NCBI GenBank assembly: GCA_024636985.1
Contig: JAGXFY010000092.1
Span: 22,349 to 86,348, forward strand
Length of the DNA: 64,000 nt
Reading direction: 5' to 3'
DNA from: Petrocella sp024636985
GTDB lineage: Bacteria; Bacillota; Clostridia; Lachnospirales; Vallitaleaceae
A model generated the notes under the pieces. It searched no databases and was not told where the DNA came from. It saw only the letters and a program-made list of their open reading frames with translations. The position numbers were made by a program, and so were the translations under genes. Every line of letters begins with the position of its first letter. The stretch's first letter is position 1. Below are positions 25,412-34,361 of the stretch, piece by piece.

Positions 25412-26110
25412 ATGAGATACAAAAACATTGTAGAAGGCATATTTGTCAAACGTTTAAATCGCTTCATTGCGAAAGTATTTATAGATGGTAAGTCTGAAGA
25501 GGTACATGTAAAAAACACAGGACGCTGTCAGGAATTATTTATTGAAGGTGTCAAAGTCTATCTTGAAAAAAGTGACAATCCTAACCGAAAAACCAGGTAT
25601 TCATTGATTGGTATCTATAAAGGTGATGTTTTGGTGAATATTGATTCTCAAGTACCAAATCAAGTCATCTATGAAGCGCTCATTGCAGGAGAAATCAGGG
25701 AAATTGGACAAGTTTCCTACGCCAGTCGAGAAGTGACCTATGGTACATCCAGATTTGATATTTACTATGAAAAAGGCGTAGAAAAAGGTTTTATAGAAGT
25801 AAAAGGGGTAACTTTGGAAGAGGCAGGCTTAGCTCTTTTTCCGGATGCACCTACCATAAGAGGCACCAAACATATTAATGAATTAGTAAAAGGTATGAAA
25901 GAAGGCTATAAAAATTATGTATGCTTCTTGATTCAGATAGAACATATTCACAGTTTTAGGCCTCATCACGAGCGAGACAGGGCATTTGCGGATAGTTTAT
26001 ATCAAGCCATCGATACAGGACTTGGCGTTTTAGTATACAACAGTAAGTTGGGCAGGGATACCATAGAACTTGGCGGTTCTGGTTTATTATTAAGTCAAAC
26101 ATATAAATAG
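25412..26110 (+). CDS. sfsA: SfsA-family DNA/RNA nuclease
   Basis: 232 residues. An N-terminal OB-like domain (VEGIFVKRLNRFIAKV, HVKNTGRCQELF) is followed by a PD-(D/E)XK core: Asp in YGTSRFDIYYE and the E-x-K in GFIEVKGVTLE. FPDAPTIRGTKHINEL is the family signature. SfsA was named as a sugar fermentation stimulator in E. coli and members are now regarded as nucleases. It is the first gene of a pair with the alpha-galactosidase, 11 bases apart, which may echo the old sugar link but proves nothing. Confidence 0.92.
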   Translation: MRYKNIVEGIFVKRLNRFIAKVFIDGKSEEVHVKNTGRCQELFIEGVKVYLEKSDNPNRKTRYSLIGIYKGDVLVNIDSQVPNQVIYEALIAGEIREIGQVSYASREVTYGTSRFDIYYEKGVEKGFIEVKGVTLEEAGLALFPDAPTIRGTKHINELVKGMKEGYKNYVCFLIQIEHIHSFRPHHERDRAFADSLYQAIDTGLGVLVYNSKLGRDTIELGGSGLLLSQTYK

Positions 26111-26121
26111 GAGGGTAAGAA

Positions 26122-28314
26122 ATGGGTATAGAATTCAAACAAGATAGAAAACAATTTCATCTTAGCACGAAAAATACGAGCTATATGATGGAAGTTGTCT
26201 TAGATCGCCACTTGGTTCATGGCTACTGGGGCAAAAGGATTCATACACCGGATCTTGAGCGCTTAGTAGATTTATATGAGGTGTGTAGCTTCTCGCCAAA
26301 TCCGGAAAAAAACCACAAATATATTTCTTTTGACACTATGCCAAGAGAGTATCCGGATTATGGTCGCTCAGACTATCAAAGTCCGGCTTTTGAAGTCAGA
26401 GTAGAAGATGGCAATCACTTATGTGCACCGGTTTATAAATCTCATAGAATCTATAAAGGTAAACCATTCATTGAAGGCTTACCATCTTTATATGCAAACA
26501 AAGGCGATGAGGTTGATACACTCGAGATTACGCTTATGGATGATCTAATAGGGCTTGGAATAGTCCTACATTATTCAGTGTATGCGGACTATGATGTTAT
26601 AACACGCCGCGTCACGTTTGTAAATGAGGGGAAGCGCAAGATACAGTTGGAAAAAAGCCTAAGCTGTAGCGTAGACTTTTATCAGGATCAAGAATTTGAA
26701 TTGATGCATCTTTATGGTGGATGGGCTAAAGAACGTCATATATCAAGGATTCCTATTGGTCACAGTACCCATGTGATTGACAGTAAGAGAGGCGCAAGTT
26801 CTCATGAACAGAACCCGTTCATAGCCCTTCTTAGACCGGATACAACCGAGCATGTGGGTGAAGTATATGCCATGAACCTGATTTATAGTGGTTCTTTCAT
26901 GTCTGAAGTATCTGTAAATAGTTATGAAGGAACACGGATGCAGATGGGTCTAAATACCATTGATTTTGAATGGGATTTAGGACCAAATACATCCTTTGAT
27001 ACACCTGAAGTGGTGATGGTCTATTCTGATAAAGGACTAAACGGAATGTCAAAAATATTCCACAACATATATAAGGACAGGCTTTGTAGAGGTAAGTGGC
27101 AACATCAAGTGCGTCCAATACTTATTAATAATTGGGAAGCTACTTACTTTGATTTTGATGAACAAAAAATCAAGAAACTTATTGATGAGAGTGCAGGGCT
27201 TGGTATCGAATTAATGGTACTTGACGATGGCTGGTTTGGTAAAAGAGATTCAGACAGTTCAGGACTGGGAGATTGGTTTGTTAACAAAGAAAAGTTGCCA
27301 AGCGGCTTGAAAGTTTTAGCGGATTATGCGAATAGTAAAGGTATGGATTTTGGTTTGTGGTTTGAACCTGAGATGGTGTCACCGGACAGTGCGCTTTATA
27401 GGAAGCATCCGGATTGGTGTCTTCATATACCTAATCGGGAGCGTTCAGAAGCTAGAAACCAGCTCGTATTAGATATGGGTCGAGAAGATGTAAGGAATTA
27501 TCTGTACCTTGCTTTGGAAAAAATACTTGAAAGTGCACCTATTCGCTATGTTAAGTGGGATATGAACCGAAATATGACAGAAGTAGGTTCAGCCATCTTG
27601 CAAAGTAACCATCAAAAGGAGACCAGTCACCGATATATACTTGGATTATATGACTTATTAGATAGAATAACAAAAGCATTTCCGGATGTACTTTTTGAAA
27701 GTTGCTCCGGAGGTGGAGGACGTTTTGACCCAGGTATGCTTTACTATATGCCCCAAACATGGACAAGTGATGATACAGATAGCTTCGAGCGACTTAAGAT
27801 TCAATGGGGGACATCTATGCTTTATCCACCAATTACCATGGGCGCTCATGTCTCAGAAGTACCGAACCATCAGGTTATGCGCAAAACGCCTCTTCATACG
27901 AGAGCATATGTAGCAATGGCTGCCAATCTGGGATTTGAACTGGATCTGACAAAGTTAAGTACGGAAGAAAAAGGTGCTGTAAAAAATCATATAGACCGAT
28001 ACAAGTTAATCCGAGAAACTGTGCAGTTCGGTGATTTTTACAGACTCATGAGCCCATATGAGACCAACGGGACCGCATGGATGTTCATATCCAAAGAGAG
28101 AAATCAGGTTGTCTTATTTTATTACAGACATCTGGCTAAGCCGAATCATATAGAACCTAAGATCAAGCTTTGTTATCTTGACCCGAAAGGGCTCTACCGA
28201 ATGGAAGATGGACAACAGCTTTATGGCGACACATTGATGCACTATGGTCTTCGGTTGCCAACGATGACTGGGGATTTTGATAGTGTGATGATAATTCTCG
28301 AAAAGGTGATTTGA
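26122..28314 (+). CDS. GH36 alpha-galactosidase
   Basis: 730 residues, cytoplasmic (no signal peptide), the length of the bacterial group I GH36 enzymes. A beta-sandwich N-terminal domain (about 1-330) leads to the TIM barrel. The nucleophile is Asp480 in YVKWDMNR and the acid/base is Asp550 in TSDDTD; VLDDGWFGKRD, WFEPEMVSPDS and ESCSGGGGRFDPGM are barrel signatures. It hydrolyses terminal alpha-galactose from melibiose or raffinose-type oligosaccharides. It has GGAGGG before the start and no sugar transporter next to it. Confidence 0.95.
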   Translation: MGIEFKQDRKQFHLSTKNTSYMMEVVLDRHLVHGYWGKRIHTPDLERLVDLYEVCSFSPNPEKNHKYISFDTMPREYPDYGRSDYQSPAFEVRVEDGNHLCAPVYKSHRIYKGKPFIEGLPSLYANKGDEVDTLEITLMDDLIGLGIVLHYSVYADYDVITRRVTFVNEGKRKIQLEKSLSCSVDFYQDQEFELMHLYGGWAKERHISRIPIGHSTHVIDSKRGASSHEQNPFIALLRPDTTEHVGEVYAMNLIYSGSFMSEVSVNSYEGTRMQMGLNTIDFEWDLGPNTSFDTPEVVMVYSDKGLNGMSKIFHNIYKDRLCRGKWQHQVRPILINNWEATYFDFDEQKIKKLIDESAGLGIELMVLDDGWFGKRDSDSSGLGDWFVNKEKLPSGLKVLADYANSKGMDFGLWFEPEMVSPDSALYRKHPDWCLHIPNRERSEARNQLVLDMGREDVRNYLYLALEKILESAPIRYVKWDMNRNMTEVGSAILQSNHQKETSHRYILGLYDLLDRITKAFPDVLFESCSGGGGRFDPGMLYYMPQTWTSDDTDSFERLKIQWGTSMLYPPITMGAHVSEVPNHQVMRKTPLHTRAYVAMAANLGFELDLTKLSTEEKGAVKNHIDRYKLIRETVQFGDFYRLMSPYETNGTAWMFISKERNQVVLFYYRHLAKPNHIEPKIKLCYLDPKGLYRMEDGQQLYGDTLMHYGLRLPTMTGDFDSVMIILEKVI

Positions 28315-28539
28315 TTTTGCAGAAGCATTCGAAGCGATACACTATTGATTGAAGTTCAATTAAAAGTTCTATCAATTCTTTAATCCTATAAAAATTTTTA
28401 GAATTCTTTCATACTTTTTTTATAAATTGCTCATATTACGCACATAATTAGTTGGTATAGTAAGAGTACCCCTTATTCACATCCATTTGATGTGAAACCC
28501 TTCATATTTTACTCCCTCATACAATATAGTAGAGAATAG

Positions 28540-28568
28540 GATCTGTTCAGTAGAACAGATCTTATTTG
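28540..28568 (+). terminator. Hairpin terminator downstream of galA
   Basis: Perfect 9-bp stem GATCTGTTC/GAACAGATC with an AGTA loop and TTATTTG tail, 225 bases after the alpha-galactosidase stop. Confidence 0.6.
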
Positions 28569-28578
28569 TTGTATCATT

Positions 28579-28650
28579 GGTTAAAGTGTCAAAACTATAT
28601 AGTTGAACTTTTACATACAATATATAGTTTTTGAGTGTACCAACGTAATC
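28579..28650 (+). repeat. Dispersed palindrome family A, long form, 3' end degenerate
   Basis: Begins GGTTAAAGTGTCAAAACTAT and continues through AGTTGAACTTTTACATACAA and TATATAGTT to CCAACG, parallel to the copies at 38351 and 45098. The closing CCTTAACC is missing. Confidence 0.75.
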
Positions 28651-28667
28651 TATATGGTGTATATAAA

Positions 28668-28815
28668 TTTTAATGCGTTGAGGCATAGCCTCTTTGTTCT
28701 TCTCTAGGAAAGTCCATACCATGTTAATGCGTTGAAGCATCGCATTAACTATTAAGGAGGTCTTTCCTGCCGTAACAATTTGCAAGCAAACCGCAACGAA
28801 GTCGCTTTGTTCTGG
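28668..28815 (+). repeat. Dispersed repeat family B, compound copy
   Basis: Two tandem versions of TTAATGCGTTGAAGC (28670 and 28723), separated by TTTGTTCTTCTCTAGGAAAG. The second forms a hairpin TTAATGCG/CGCATTAA, enclosed by AGGAAAG and CTTTCCT. Bases 28775-28812 (AATTTGCAAGCAA to GTCGCTTTGTTCT) match 7699-7733. The rest of the 28315-29109 gap holds nothing I can assign. Confidence 0.7.
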
Positions 28816-28947
28816 AACTAGCAGTTAAGTTGTGAATATTTCAATAATACACAGAAAAGATATACTGAATTCATAATTTAGACATATTTATTTGCTATGA
28901 TGAAACAGTAATAACTATCCCCCCTTTTATTATATAATATGCTTAGT

Positions 28948-28992
28948 CCTACCCAGCGTGAAGTAATATTCTACTGCGGTAGGGTATTTTTT
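28948..28992 (+). terminator. Terminator-like hairpin upstream of trmB
   Basis: CCTACC/GGTAGG with inner CAG/CTG and GAA/TTC pairings and a T6 run. It lies 118 bases before trmB with no gene immediately upstream, so it ends a short RNA or acts as a leader attenuator. Confidence 0.6.
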
Positions 28993-29109
28993 GCATTTTT
29001 TTAGATACGATGATAAAATGCTAAGGAAGAAAGAATAAAATGTTGCTTTAGGTATGCAAATGTTCATAGCAGGAAAGATCCTAGAGTTAAAATATAAAGG
29101 AGCGACAAA

Positions 29110-29757
29110 ATGAGACTTCGAAATGTAAAAAGAGCTTTTAACCGAATTAATGATTATGAAAAACTTATTGCAAACCCAATGGAATATAAAGGCAGATGGC
29201 ATACCTATTTTAATAACGATAATCCCATACACATTGAGATTGGTATGGGAAGGGGACGTTTCTTAATTGATAAAGCAAAAAAGAACCCAACAATCAATTA
29301 TATTGGATTTGAAAAATTTACTGTTGTATTGGTAAAAAGCTTGGAAAAAATTAAAGAAGAAGGGCAGATGGACAATCTATGTGTTGTTCGGTATGATGCT
29401 CAAGATATTTTAGAGCTTTTTGATGAAAATGAGGTTGCTAAAGTATATTTGAATTTTTCTGATCCATGGCCAAAAGAACGGCACTATAAAAGAAGATTAA
29501 CTTATAGAGATTTCTTGAATAAATACAAGATTATTCTGAAGCCTGAAGGTTTATTATGCTTCAAAACGGATAACGAAGCACTTTTTGATTTTTCTTTGGA
29601 AGAAATGAACACGCTTGATATGCACATTCTAAGAGAAACAAGAAACCTTCATGCCAGTCCATGGGTTCAAGATAATATCATGACAGAATATGAAGAGAAA
29701 TTCACCAAAGAAGGTATGACCATCAATATGGTGGAAGCACGTTATAGTTCACAATAA
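29110..29757 (+). CDS. trmB: tRNA (guanine-N7-)-methyltransferase
   Basis: 215 residues, class I SAM methyltransferase for m7G46 of tRNA. IEIGMGRGRFL binds SAM, NYIGFEKF is motif II, VYLNFSDPWPKERHYKRRL is the family signature with catalytic Asp, and the C-terminal TEYEEKF matches the TrmB tail. The AAAGGAG site precedes the ATG. It is a single gene, converging on the CPBP protease gene. Confidence 0.96.
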   Translation: MRLRNVKRAFNRINDYEKLIANPMEYKGRWHTYFNNDNPIHIEIGMGRGRFLIDKAKKNPTINYIGFEKFTVVLVKSLEKIKEEGQMDNLCVVRYDAQDILELFDENEVAKVYLNFSDPWPKERHYKRRLTYRDFLNKYKIILKPEGLLCFKTDNEALFDFSLEEMNTLDMHILRETRNLHASPWVQDNIMTEYEEKFTKEGMTINMVEARYSSQ

Positions 29758-29764
29758 GATGCTT

Positions 29765-29782
29765 GGTTTTGACCCTATAACC
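29765..29782 (+). repeat. Half copy of dispersed palindrome family A
   Basis: GGTTTTGACCCTATAACC matches the right half of the copy at 20808-20847. It lies in the 29-bp gap between two convergent genes. Confidence 0.5.
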
Positions 29783-29786
29783 ATGT

Positions 29787-30830
29787 TTAATTTAAAAATT
29801 CTAAAATTAGAGAAAAGACAATAAAAATGGCAATGGTAATGAGCAGTGGCGGCGTGAAGATGGATTGTTTTTCCTCTAGAATCAAAGACGTTACGGTTTC
29901 GGGTTGTTCTAGTGCTTCTTTAATATTGTCTTGAAAATCATGATCTGCAGAAGATGTGCGATTGAGCCCCATAAAAACTTCTGTTGGAAGTTTGAAGCTA
30001 CCTTTAAATACTTTACTATTTCTTTTGAGTAGTGAACGCATAAGTAGGAAAGCAATTGGTATGAAGAATAATGCATATATGAGAAGACCAATTAGCATTA
30101 TGGCTAATTGAGCATTTGTAGGATCTGTGTTGGCCGCAATCTCACCCATCAAGAGCTCATTGTCAGAAAAAGCCTTTATAACCAAATTAGAAACGTATAG
30201 CATGGTTGTGCTTGTAGCATTGATCGTAAAGTGGATGATCATAGCACTGTAGATGGACTCAGTAATTAAAACAACGTAGCACATAAGAGCGCCCATTACA
30301 AAAGCATATAGAAATTGATTAATATTAAGGTGGATAAACCCAAAAAACAAACCACTGATTATACAAGTCACAAGAACGGTTTCTTTTCTATAATTACTAA
30401 TGATCAGTGAGCGCGTTAAGAGTTCCTCGAAAATGGCCGGAAAAACAGACGTCAAAAGGATAACAAATAGATATGGATAATCCAAAACAGCAAGTAAGGC
30501 ATCTTGAATCTGGTTGCGAACAAAAAATTGTGAAAGAACATTAATAACACTGAGAGAAGGCATGATGCTCCAAGCTATACCAATACAAATCAAGGCATCG
30601 AGTGGTCGGATTTTATGTAAGTGCAAGGTGGGTTTTATAGGGGATTTTGTGACAATCATGTAGGTGACCACAGATAAAGCTACAAAACCAAGCTGAGAAA
30701 TCAAAATACTAGAGATAAAATTAACTTCCAACTGAAGTACACTCATCATTGTCCCTAGAGTAAGGTTGCCTAATATAAAATACGTAATGGTAATCATTTG
30801 GAACAAGTTGCCACGTTTAACGGAAAACAT
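29787..30830 (-). CDS. CPBP-family intramembrane metalloprotease
   Basis: 347 residues with eight or more predicted membrane segments. The CPBP (Abi/Rce1-like) motifs are in order: EELLTRSLI (EExxxR), FGFIHLNINQF (FxxxH type) and IHFTINATS (HxxxN). The C-terminal 70 residues hold a soluble loop and a final membrane segment (IFTPPLLITIAIFIVFSLILEF). Family members cleave prenylated or short membrane peptides, some acting in bacteriocin immunity; the substrate here is unknown. CGGAGGT precedes the ATG. Single gene. Confidence 0.88.
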   Translation of the reverse strand: MFSVKRGNLFQMITITYFILGNLTLGTMMSVLQLEVNFISSILISQLGFVALSVVTYMIVTKSPIKPTLHLHKIRPLDALICIGIAWSIMPSLSVINVLSQFFVRNQIQDALLAVLDYPYLFVILLTSVFPAIFEELLTRSLIISNYRKETVLVTCIISGLFFGFIHLNINQFLYAFVMGALMCYVVLITESIYSAMIIHFTINATSTTMLYVSNLVIKAFSDNELLMGEIAANTDPTNAQLAIMLIGLLIYALFFIPIAFLLMRSLLKRNSKVFKGSFKLPTEVFMGLNRTSSADHDFQDNIKEALEQPETVTSLILEEKQSIFTPPLLITIAIFIVFSLILEFLN

Positions 30831-30934
30831 AAGTTACCTCCGGATGTCTTATAGATTATGCATCTATCATAACATAACTCTAAATCAGATGGTATAAAAA
30901 AGATATACCAATGACTCTAGTTGTGAAACCAAAC

Positions 30935-30963
30935 TTTACATAAGATAGATAGTGAATTATAAT
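30935..30963 (+). promoter_or_regulatory. Promoter enclosed by an inverted repeat
   Basis: TTTACA, 17 bases, TATAAT. It lies between two arms of a 10-bp inverted repeat, AATGACTCTA (30910-30919) and TAGAGTCATT (30963-30972), the second touching the -10. A regulator site is plausible. Confidence 0.65.
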
Positions 30964-31000
30964 AGAGTCATTATGATGCGCCATTTGGAGGGTATAGATT

Positions 31001-32587
31001 ATGAAAAGACTAATAGGTTTAATAGCTGTTCTTGCACTATGCCTTAATGTGTCTGCCAATTCTGCTTTCGGGGGAGAAGTCTTGAGCCCTCAAGCAGAGT
31101 ACCTAAGTGCAATAGGTCTGCTTAAGGGAACCGGACAAGACTATGGTCTGAATCAATCATTGACCCGTCAGGAAGCAGCGGTCATGATCGTCAGGCTAAA
31201 AGGTGACGAAGAATTGGTCATGTCGACAGATTTTAAGCACCCTTTTGAAGATGTATCACCATGGGCAACCTCTTATGTGGGTTATTTATACAATCATGGA
31301 TTGACCTTGGGTATATCATCTACAGAATTTGGTGCTCTGGAAGAAGTAACGCGGGAGCAATATGTGACACTTTTATTAAGAGCATTGGCTTACGATGATT
31401 CTGCAGGTGATTTCACATGGTCAAGCAGCCTGAACAAAGCAAAAGAAATCGGAATCCTTTCGTCATCAGTGCCGAGGACGACTTTCACAAGGCGTGAGAT
31501 GGTCAGTCTAACTTACAACGCTCTATTATGTAAAGTCAAAGCACAAAACACAACATTACTGAATCAACTTCAAATCAAAAAAGTGGTTCCAAATACTATC
31601 GATAAAGCCGATGAAATTATGAGACTTGAGTTTTTCAATATTCAGAACATGCCTGTATCTTATAGGGCTTTGGTGCAGAATGTTGAGAAAATGATTTATG
31701 ATATGGAAGAAACCCGAACCTTTGATATGGCATTAATAAGTCATGTAGATGTGAGTGAACTTATAGAAGATGCAAAGGTCACTATGAACCAAGTTCCCAT
31801 GTATTCGTCTGTAATCAACAGTTATAAGATTACACGAAGAAGCAATACTTTGGTAATATCATTTGATTATACAATTACAAAATCAGAACTTGAAATGGCA
31901 AAACTGAAAGCCAAAGAAGTGGTGGGGCAGATGATTACATCTGATATGGGGGAGTTTGAAAAAGAGTTGGTTATACATGATTACATCGTTCATCATGTGG
32001 CTTATGATCAATCCAAAGTACTAGATGACGCCGTGTTCACCATATATGGTGCCCTCATTGATGGTAAAGCGGTTTGCCATGGTTATGCAGAAGCCTTTCA
32101 ATACATGGCTTATTTAGCAGGGCTTAATTCTAAGATTGTGTTTGGTACAGCAGAAGCAGATGGTGTGCGTATCGGCCATGCATGGAACATGATTGAACTT
32201 GATGGTAATTATTATCACGTAGATACGACTTGGAATGACCCGGTATCATCAGAAGGCATACAAAGTATAAGCTATGATTATTTTAATGTGACGGACCAAG
32301 ATTTGATGGCAACCCATACTTGGAATATGTCTGAATATGAAAGAGGTACGGGTACACTTTACAACTACTATACATACCATAACCTTGAAGTCATAGGTAC
32401 AGAGGGCTTAAGATCCTATCTTCAAAAAGAGTTCAATAAAGGCAGCAAAGAAATAACCATAAAAGTTAAGGGTGTTCAGATGACAATGGATATGCTTAAA
32501 AAGGTTCTAGCAAGATGCTATGGATATGGTAGCGTAAGCTATAATGTTAATACATCGACCAACGTGGTTCATATTACAGTCCACTAG
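31001..32587 (+). CDS. Exported SLH-domain protein with transglutaminase-like domain
   Basis: 528 residues. A signal peptide is cut near residue 24 (SANSAFGG). About two SLH-type repeats follow (about 30-180; LNQSLTRQEAAVMIVRL, FEDVSPWATSYVGYLYNHGL, TFTRREMVSLTYNAL), which bind cell-wall polymers. The transglutaminase-like core (about 315-420) has Cys359 in AVCHGYAEAF, His393 in GHAWNMI and Asp408 in HVDTTWND, a complete cysteine-protease-type triad. It is probably a surface protease or cross-linking enzyme. GGAGGG lies before the start. Confidence 0.9.
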   Translation: MKRLIGLIAVLALCLNVSANSAFGGEVLSPQAEYLSAIGLLKGTGQDYGLNQSLTRQEAAVMIVRLKGDEELVMSTDFKHPFEDVSPWATSYVGYLYNHGLTLGISSTEFGALEEVTREQYVTLLLRALAYDDSAGDFTWSSSLNKAKEIGILSSSVPRTTFTRREMVSLTYNALLCKVKAQNTTLLNQLQIKKVVPNTIDKADEIMRLEFFNIQNMPVSYRALVQNVEKMIYDMEETRTFDMALISHVDVSELIEDAKVTMNQVPMYSSVINSYKITRRSNTLVISFDYTITKSELEMAKLKAKEVVGQMITSDMGEFEKELVIHDYIVHHVAYDQSKVLDDAVFTIYGALIDGKAVCHGYAEAFQYMAYLAGLNSKIVFGTAEADGVRIGHAWNMIELDGNYYHVDTTWNDPVSSEGIQSISYDYFNVTDQDLMATHTWNMSEYERGTGTLYNYYTYHNLEVIGTEGLRSYLQKEFNKGSKEITIKVKGVQMTMDMLKKVLARCYGYGSVSYNVNTSTNVVHITVH

Positions 32588-32674
32588 AAAAATGATAATT
32601 ATTGGACATTTCAAGCAAACTAAGGTAAAGTAATAAGTAAGAGATGTACAATATGACAAAATATATCTTAACCA

Positions 32675-32703
32675 TTGACTATATTTGGAAAACATAATAT
32701 AAT
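32675..32703 (+). promoter_or_regulatory. Sigma-A promoter of trxA
   Basis: TTGACT, 17 bases, TATAAT, 50 bases before the ATG. Confidence 0.75.
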
Positions 32704-32753
32704 GATATTCAATAACTTAAGTGGTTAACAAGAAAAGAAATGGAGGCATTATT

Positions 32754-33071
32754 ATGGCAATGACATTTACAGATTCAAATTTTGAAGCAGAAGTTCTTAA
32801 ATCAGAGGTGCCAGTATTGGTAGATTTTTATGCAGATTGGTGTGGACCATGTAAGATGATGGCACCATCTATAGAGCAGCTTGCAACTGAATATGAAGGC
32901 AAGGTAAAAATTGGAAAACTTGATGTGGATACTAACGGTGTGACAGCACAGCACTATAGAGTCATGAGTATACCAACACTATTGATTTTCAAAGGTGGAG
33001 AAGTTGTAGACACCATTGTTGGTGCAGTACCTAAGAATCAAGTGGAAGCAAAAATTAACGCAGCAATGTAA
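32754..33071 (+). CDS. trxA: Thioredoxin
   Basis: 105 residues from the ATG at 32754 after GGAGG. The active site WCGPC has Cys30 and Cys33; Asp24, the cis-Pro in SIPTLLIF and the final GAVPKNQ segment are conserved. It reduces disulfides in cytoplasmic proteins. No thioredoxin reductase gene is adjacent. Single gene with its own promoter and terminator. Confidence 0.97.
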   Translation: MAMTFTDSNFEAEVLKSEVPVLVDFYADWCGPCKMMAPSIEQLATEYEGKVKIGKLDVDTNGVTAQHYRVMSIPTLLIFKGGEVVDTIVGAVPKNQVEAKINAAM

Positions 33072-33079
33072 AACCATCG

Positions 33080-33110
33080 AAGACGATCTTAATAGGGGTC
33101 GTCTTTTTTT
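33080..33110 (+). terminator. Terminator of trxA
   Basis: AAGACGA/TCGTCTT stem and seven T, followed directly by GTTCTCTAGGAAAG, a fragment of repeat family B. Confidence 0.85.
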
Positions 33111-33134
33111 GTTCTCTAGGAAAGACTTCCTTGA

Positions 33135-33163
33135 TTGACCTTTGTCTATACAGGTGTTATAAT
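33135..33163 (+). promoter_or_regulatory. Sigma-A promoter of the GT-B glycosyltransferase gene
   Basis: TTGACC, 17 bases, TATAAT, 65 bases before the start. Confidence 0.75.
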
Positions 33164-33228
33164 CCCATGTAGAGTGGTGTATTATAAGAATACGCAGAAA
33201 CATAGAAAGTAGATTTCGGAGGTAAATA

Positions 33229-34284
33229 ATGAAAACGATTGCATATTATGTAACAGATAGTGGGTTTGGTCATATAACCAGATCAGCGGCTATAATTTCA
33301 CATATAATTGAAAACAGTGATTACAATATCATATTGGCTTCAAACAAGATACAAAACGATCATGCAAAAATTGAGCTTAGAAAATATGAAAAACGGGTTT
33401 CTTTTATAAATGTTGAGACAGATGCTAATTCCAAATTCATTGAAAATTCTCATCAGGTTGATTTAGAAGGCACTACAGAAAACATTCGTACGTATACGAA
33501 TAAATTCGAAGACCTAATTGAATACCAATATAATCTGTTAAAAGGTATGGAGATTGCCATGGTAATAACAGATATTAGTATATTAGGCATTATGGTGGCT
33601 AAGAAACTAAGAGTTAAAGTGGTAGGGATTTCAAATTATACATGGTACAATCGGTTTAAAAACTTTGGGATTGAAGAGGACTTAATTGAGATTTACCGCA
33701 AATGGTATAATCAATTGGATATGCTATACAGGTTCGAATTCTCGGATGATATGAGTGGAATTGATTGCCCAAAAGAAGATGTGGGTCTCGTTTGTAGAGA
33801 AGTAAGTCAAATGAGCAGTGGCGATTTTAAAAAGCGTTATTGGCCTGCAGTATACCTTTCAGTTGGTCAAGTTGAGAAGAAAAAGGAAAAGTTTGAGATT
33901 AATTTTCCATCAGGTACCATTTTTGCAACAGGTACCATAGAAGTTGAGGGTAATGTCCATGTGGTAAAATTACCAGCTAGATTGTCCCATACTCAAGATT
34001 ACATAGCTGCGAGCTCATTTGCATTAATTAAAGGTGGATGGTCTTCTGTTGCAGAATGTCTTATATTGAATGTACCATTTGGCATACTCGATGAAGACGA
34101 TACAGAGGACCGAGAACTTGTAGAGAAACTTTTCTCAAATAACTATGCTTTTAGAACTACGGAAGAAGAATTACGTAAATTTCATATCAAAGATATGAAC
34201 ATTAAAGCTGTTTCTGTCGATCGACCGCATTATACTAACGATGCAGCTAATATTGCAAAAAAAATGCTTAGTTTTTTAGATTAA
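33229..34284 (+). CDS. GT-B fold glycosyltransferase-like protein
   Basis: 351 residues. The N-terminal YYVTDSGFGHITRSAAI is the glycine/histidine loop seen in GT28/MurG-like enzymes and in the N-terminal half of plant L-arabinokinase. The C-terminal half has ALIKGGWSSVAECLILNVPFGILDEDDTEDRE, the nucleotide-sugar-binding part of GT-B enzymes. There is no membrane segment. Donor and acceptor are unknown. It is a single gene with a clean promoter and terminator and no neighbouring glycan genes. Confidence 0.75.
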   Translation: MKTIAYYVTDSGFGHITRSAAIISHIIENSDYNIILASNKIQNDHAKIELRKYEKRVSFINVETDANSKFIENSHQVDLEGTTENIRTYTNKFEDLIEYQYNLLKGMEIAMVITDISILGIMVAKKLRVKVVGISNYTWYNRFKNFGIEEDLIEIYRKWYNQLDMLYRFEFSDDMSGIDCPKEDVGLVCREVSQMSSGDFKKRYWPAVYLSVGQVEKKKEKFEINFPSGTIFATGTIEVEGNVHVVKLPARLSHTQDYIAASSFALIKGGWSSVAECLILNVPFGILDEDDTEDRELVEKLFSNNYAFRTTEEELRKFHIKDMNIKAVSVDRPHYTNDAANIAKKMLSFLD

Positions 34285-34297
34285 ATGGCACATATAT

Positions 34298-34342
34298 AAA
34301 CAACCCTCTTATATCTTGATGATATAAAGAGGGTTGTTTTTT
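34298..34342 (+). terminator. Terminator shared by the glycosyltransferase and AI-2E genes
   Basis: Long stem, AACAACCCTCTT with ATATC inside, loop TTGAT, and six T. The A-rich 5' side makes it bidirectional between the convergent genes. Confidence 0.85.
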
Positions 34343-34361
34343 GAATACATACTAAGTGATT

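Noticed and set aside
28477..28785. 102-residue minus-strand frame in the galA-trmB gap
   Set aside because: It runs through a terminator hairpin and both repeat families, with no ribosome binding site or family resemblance.
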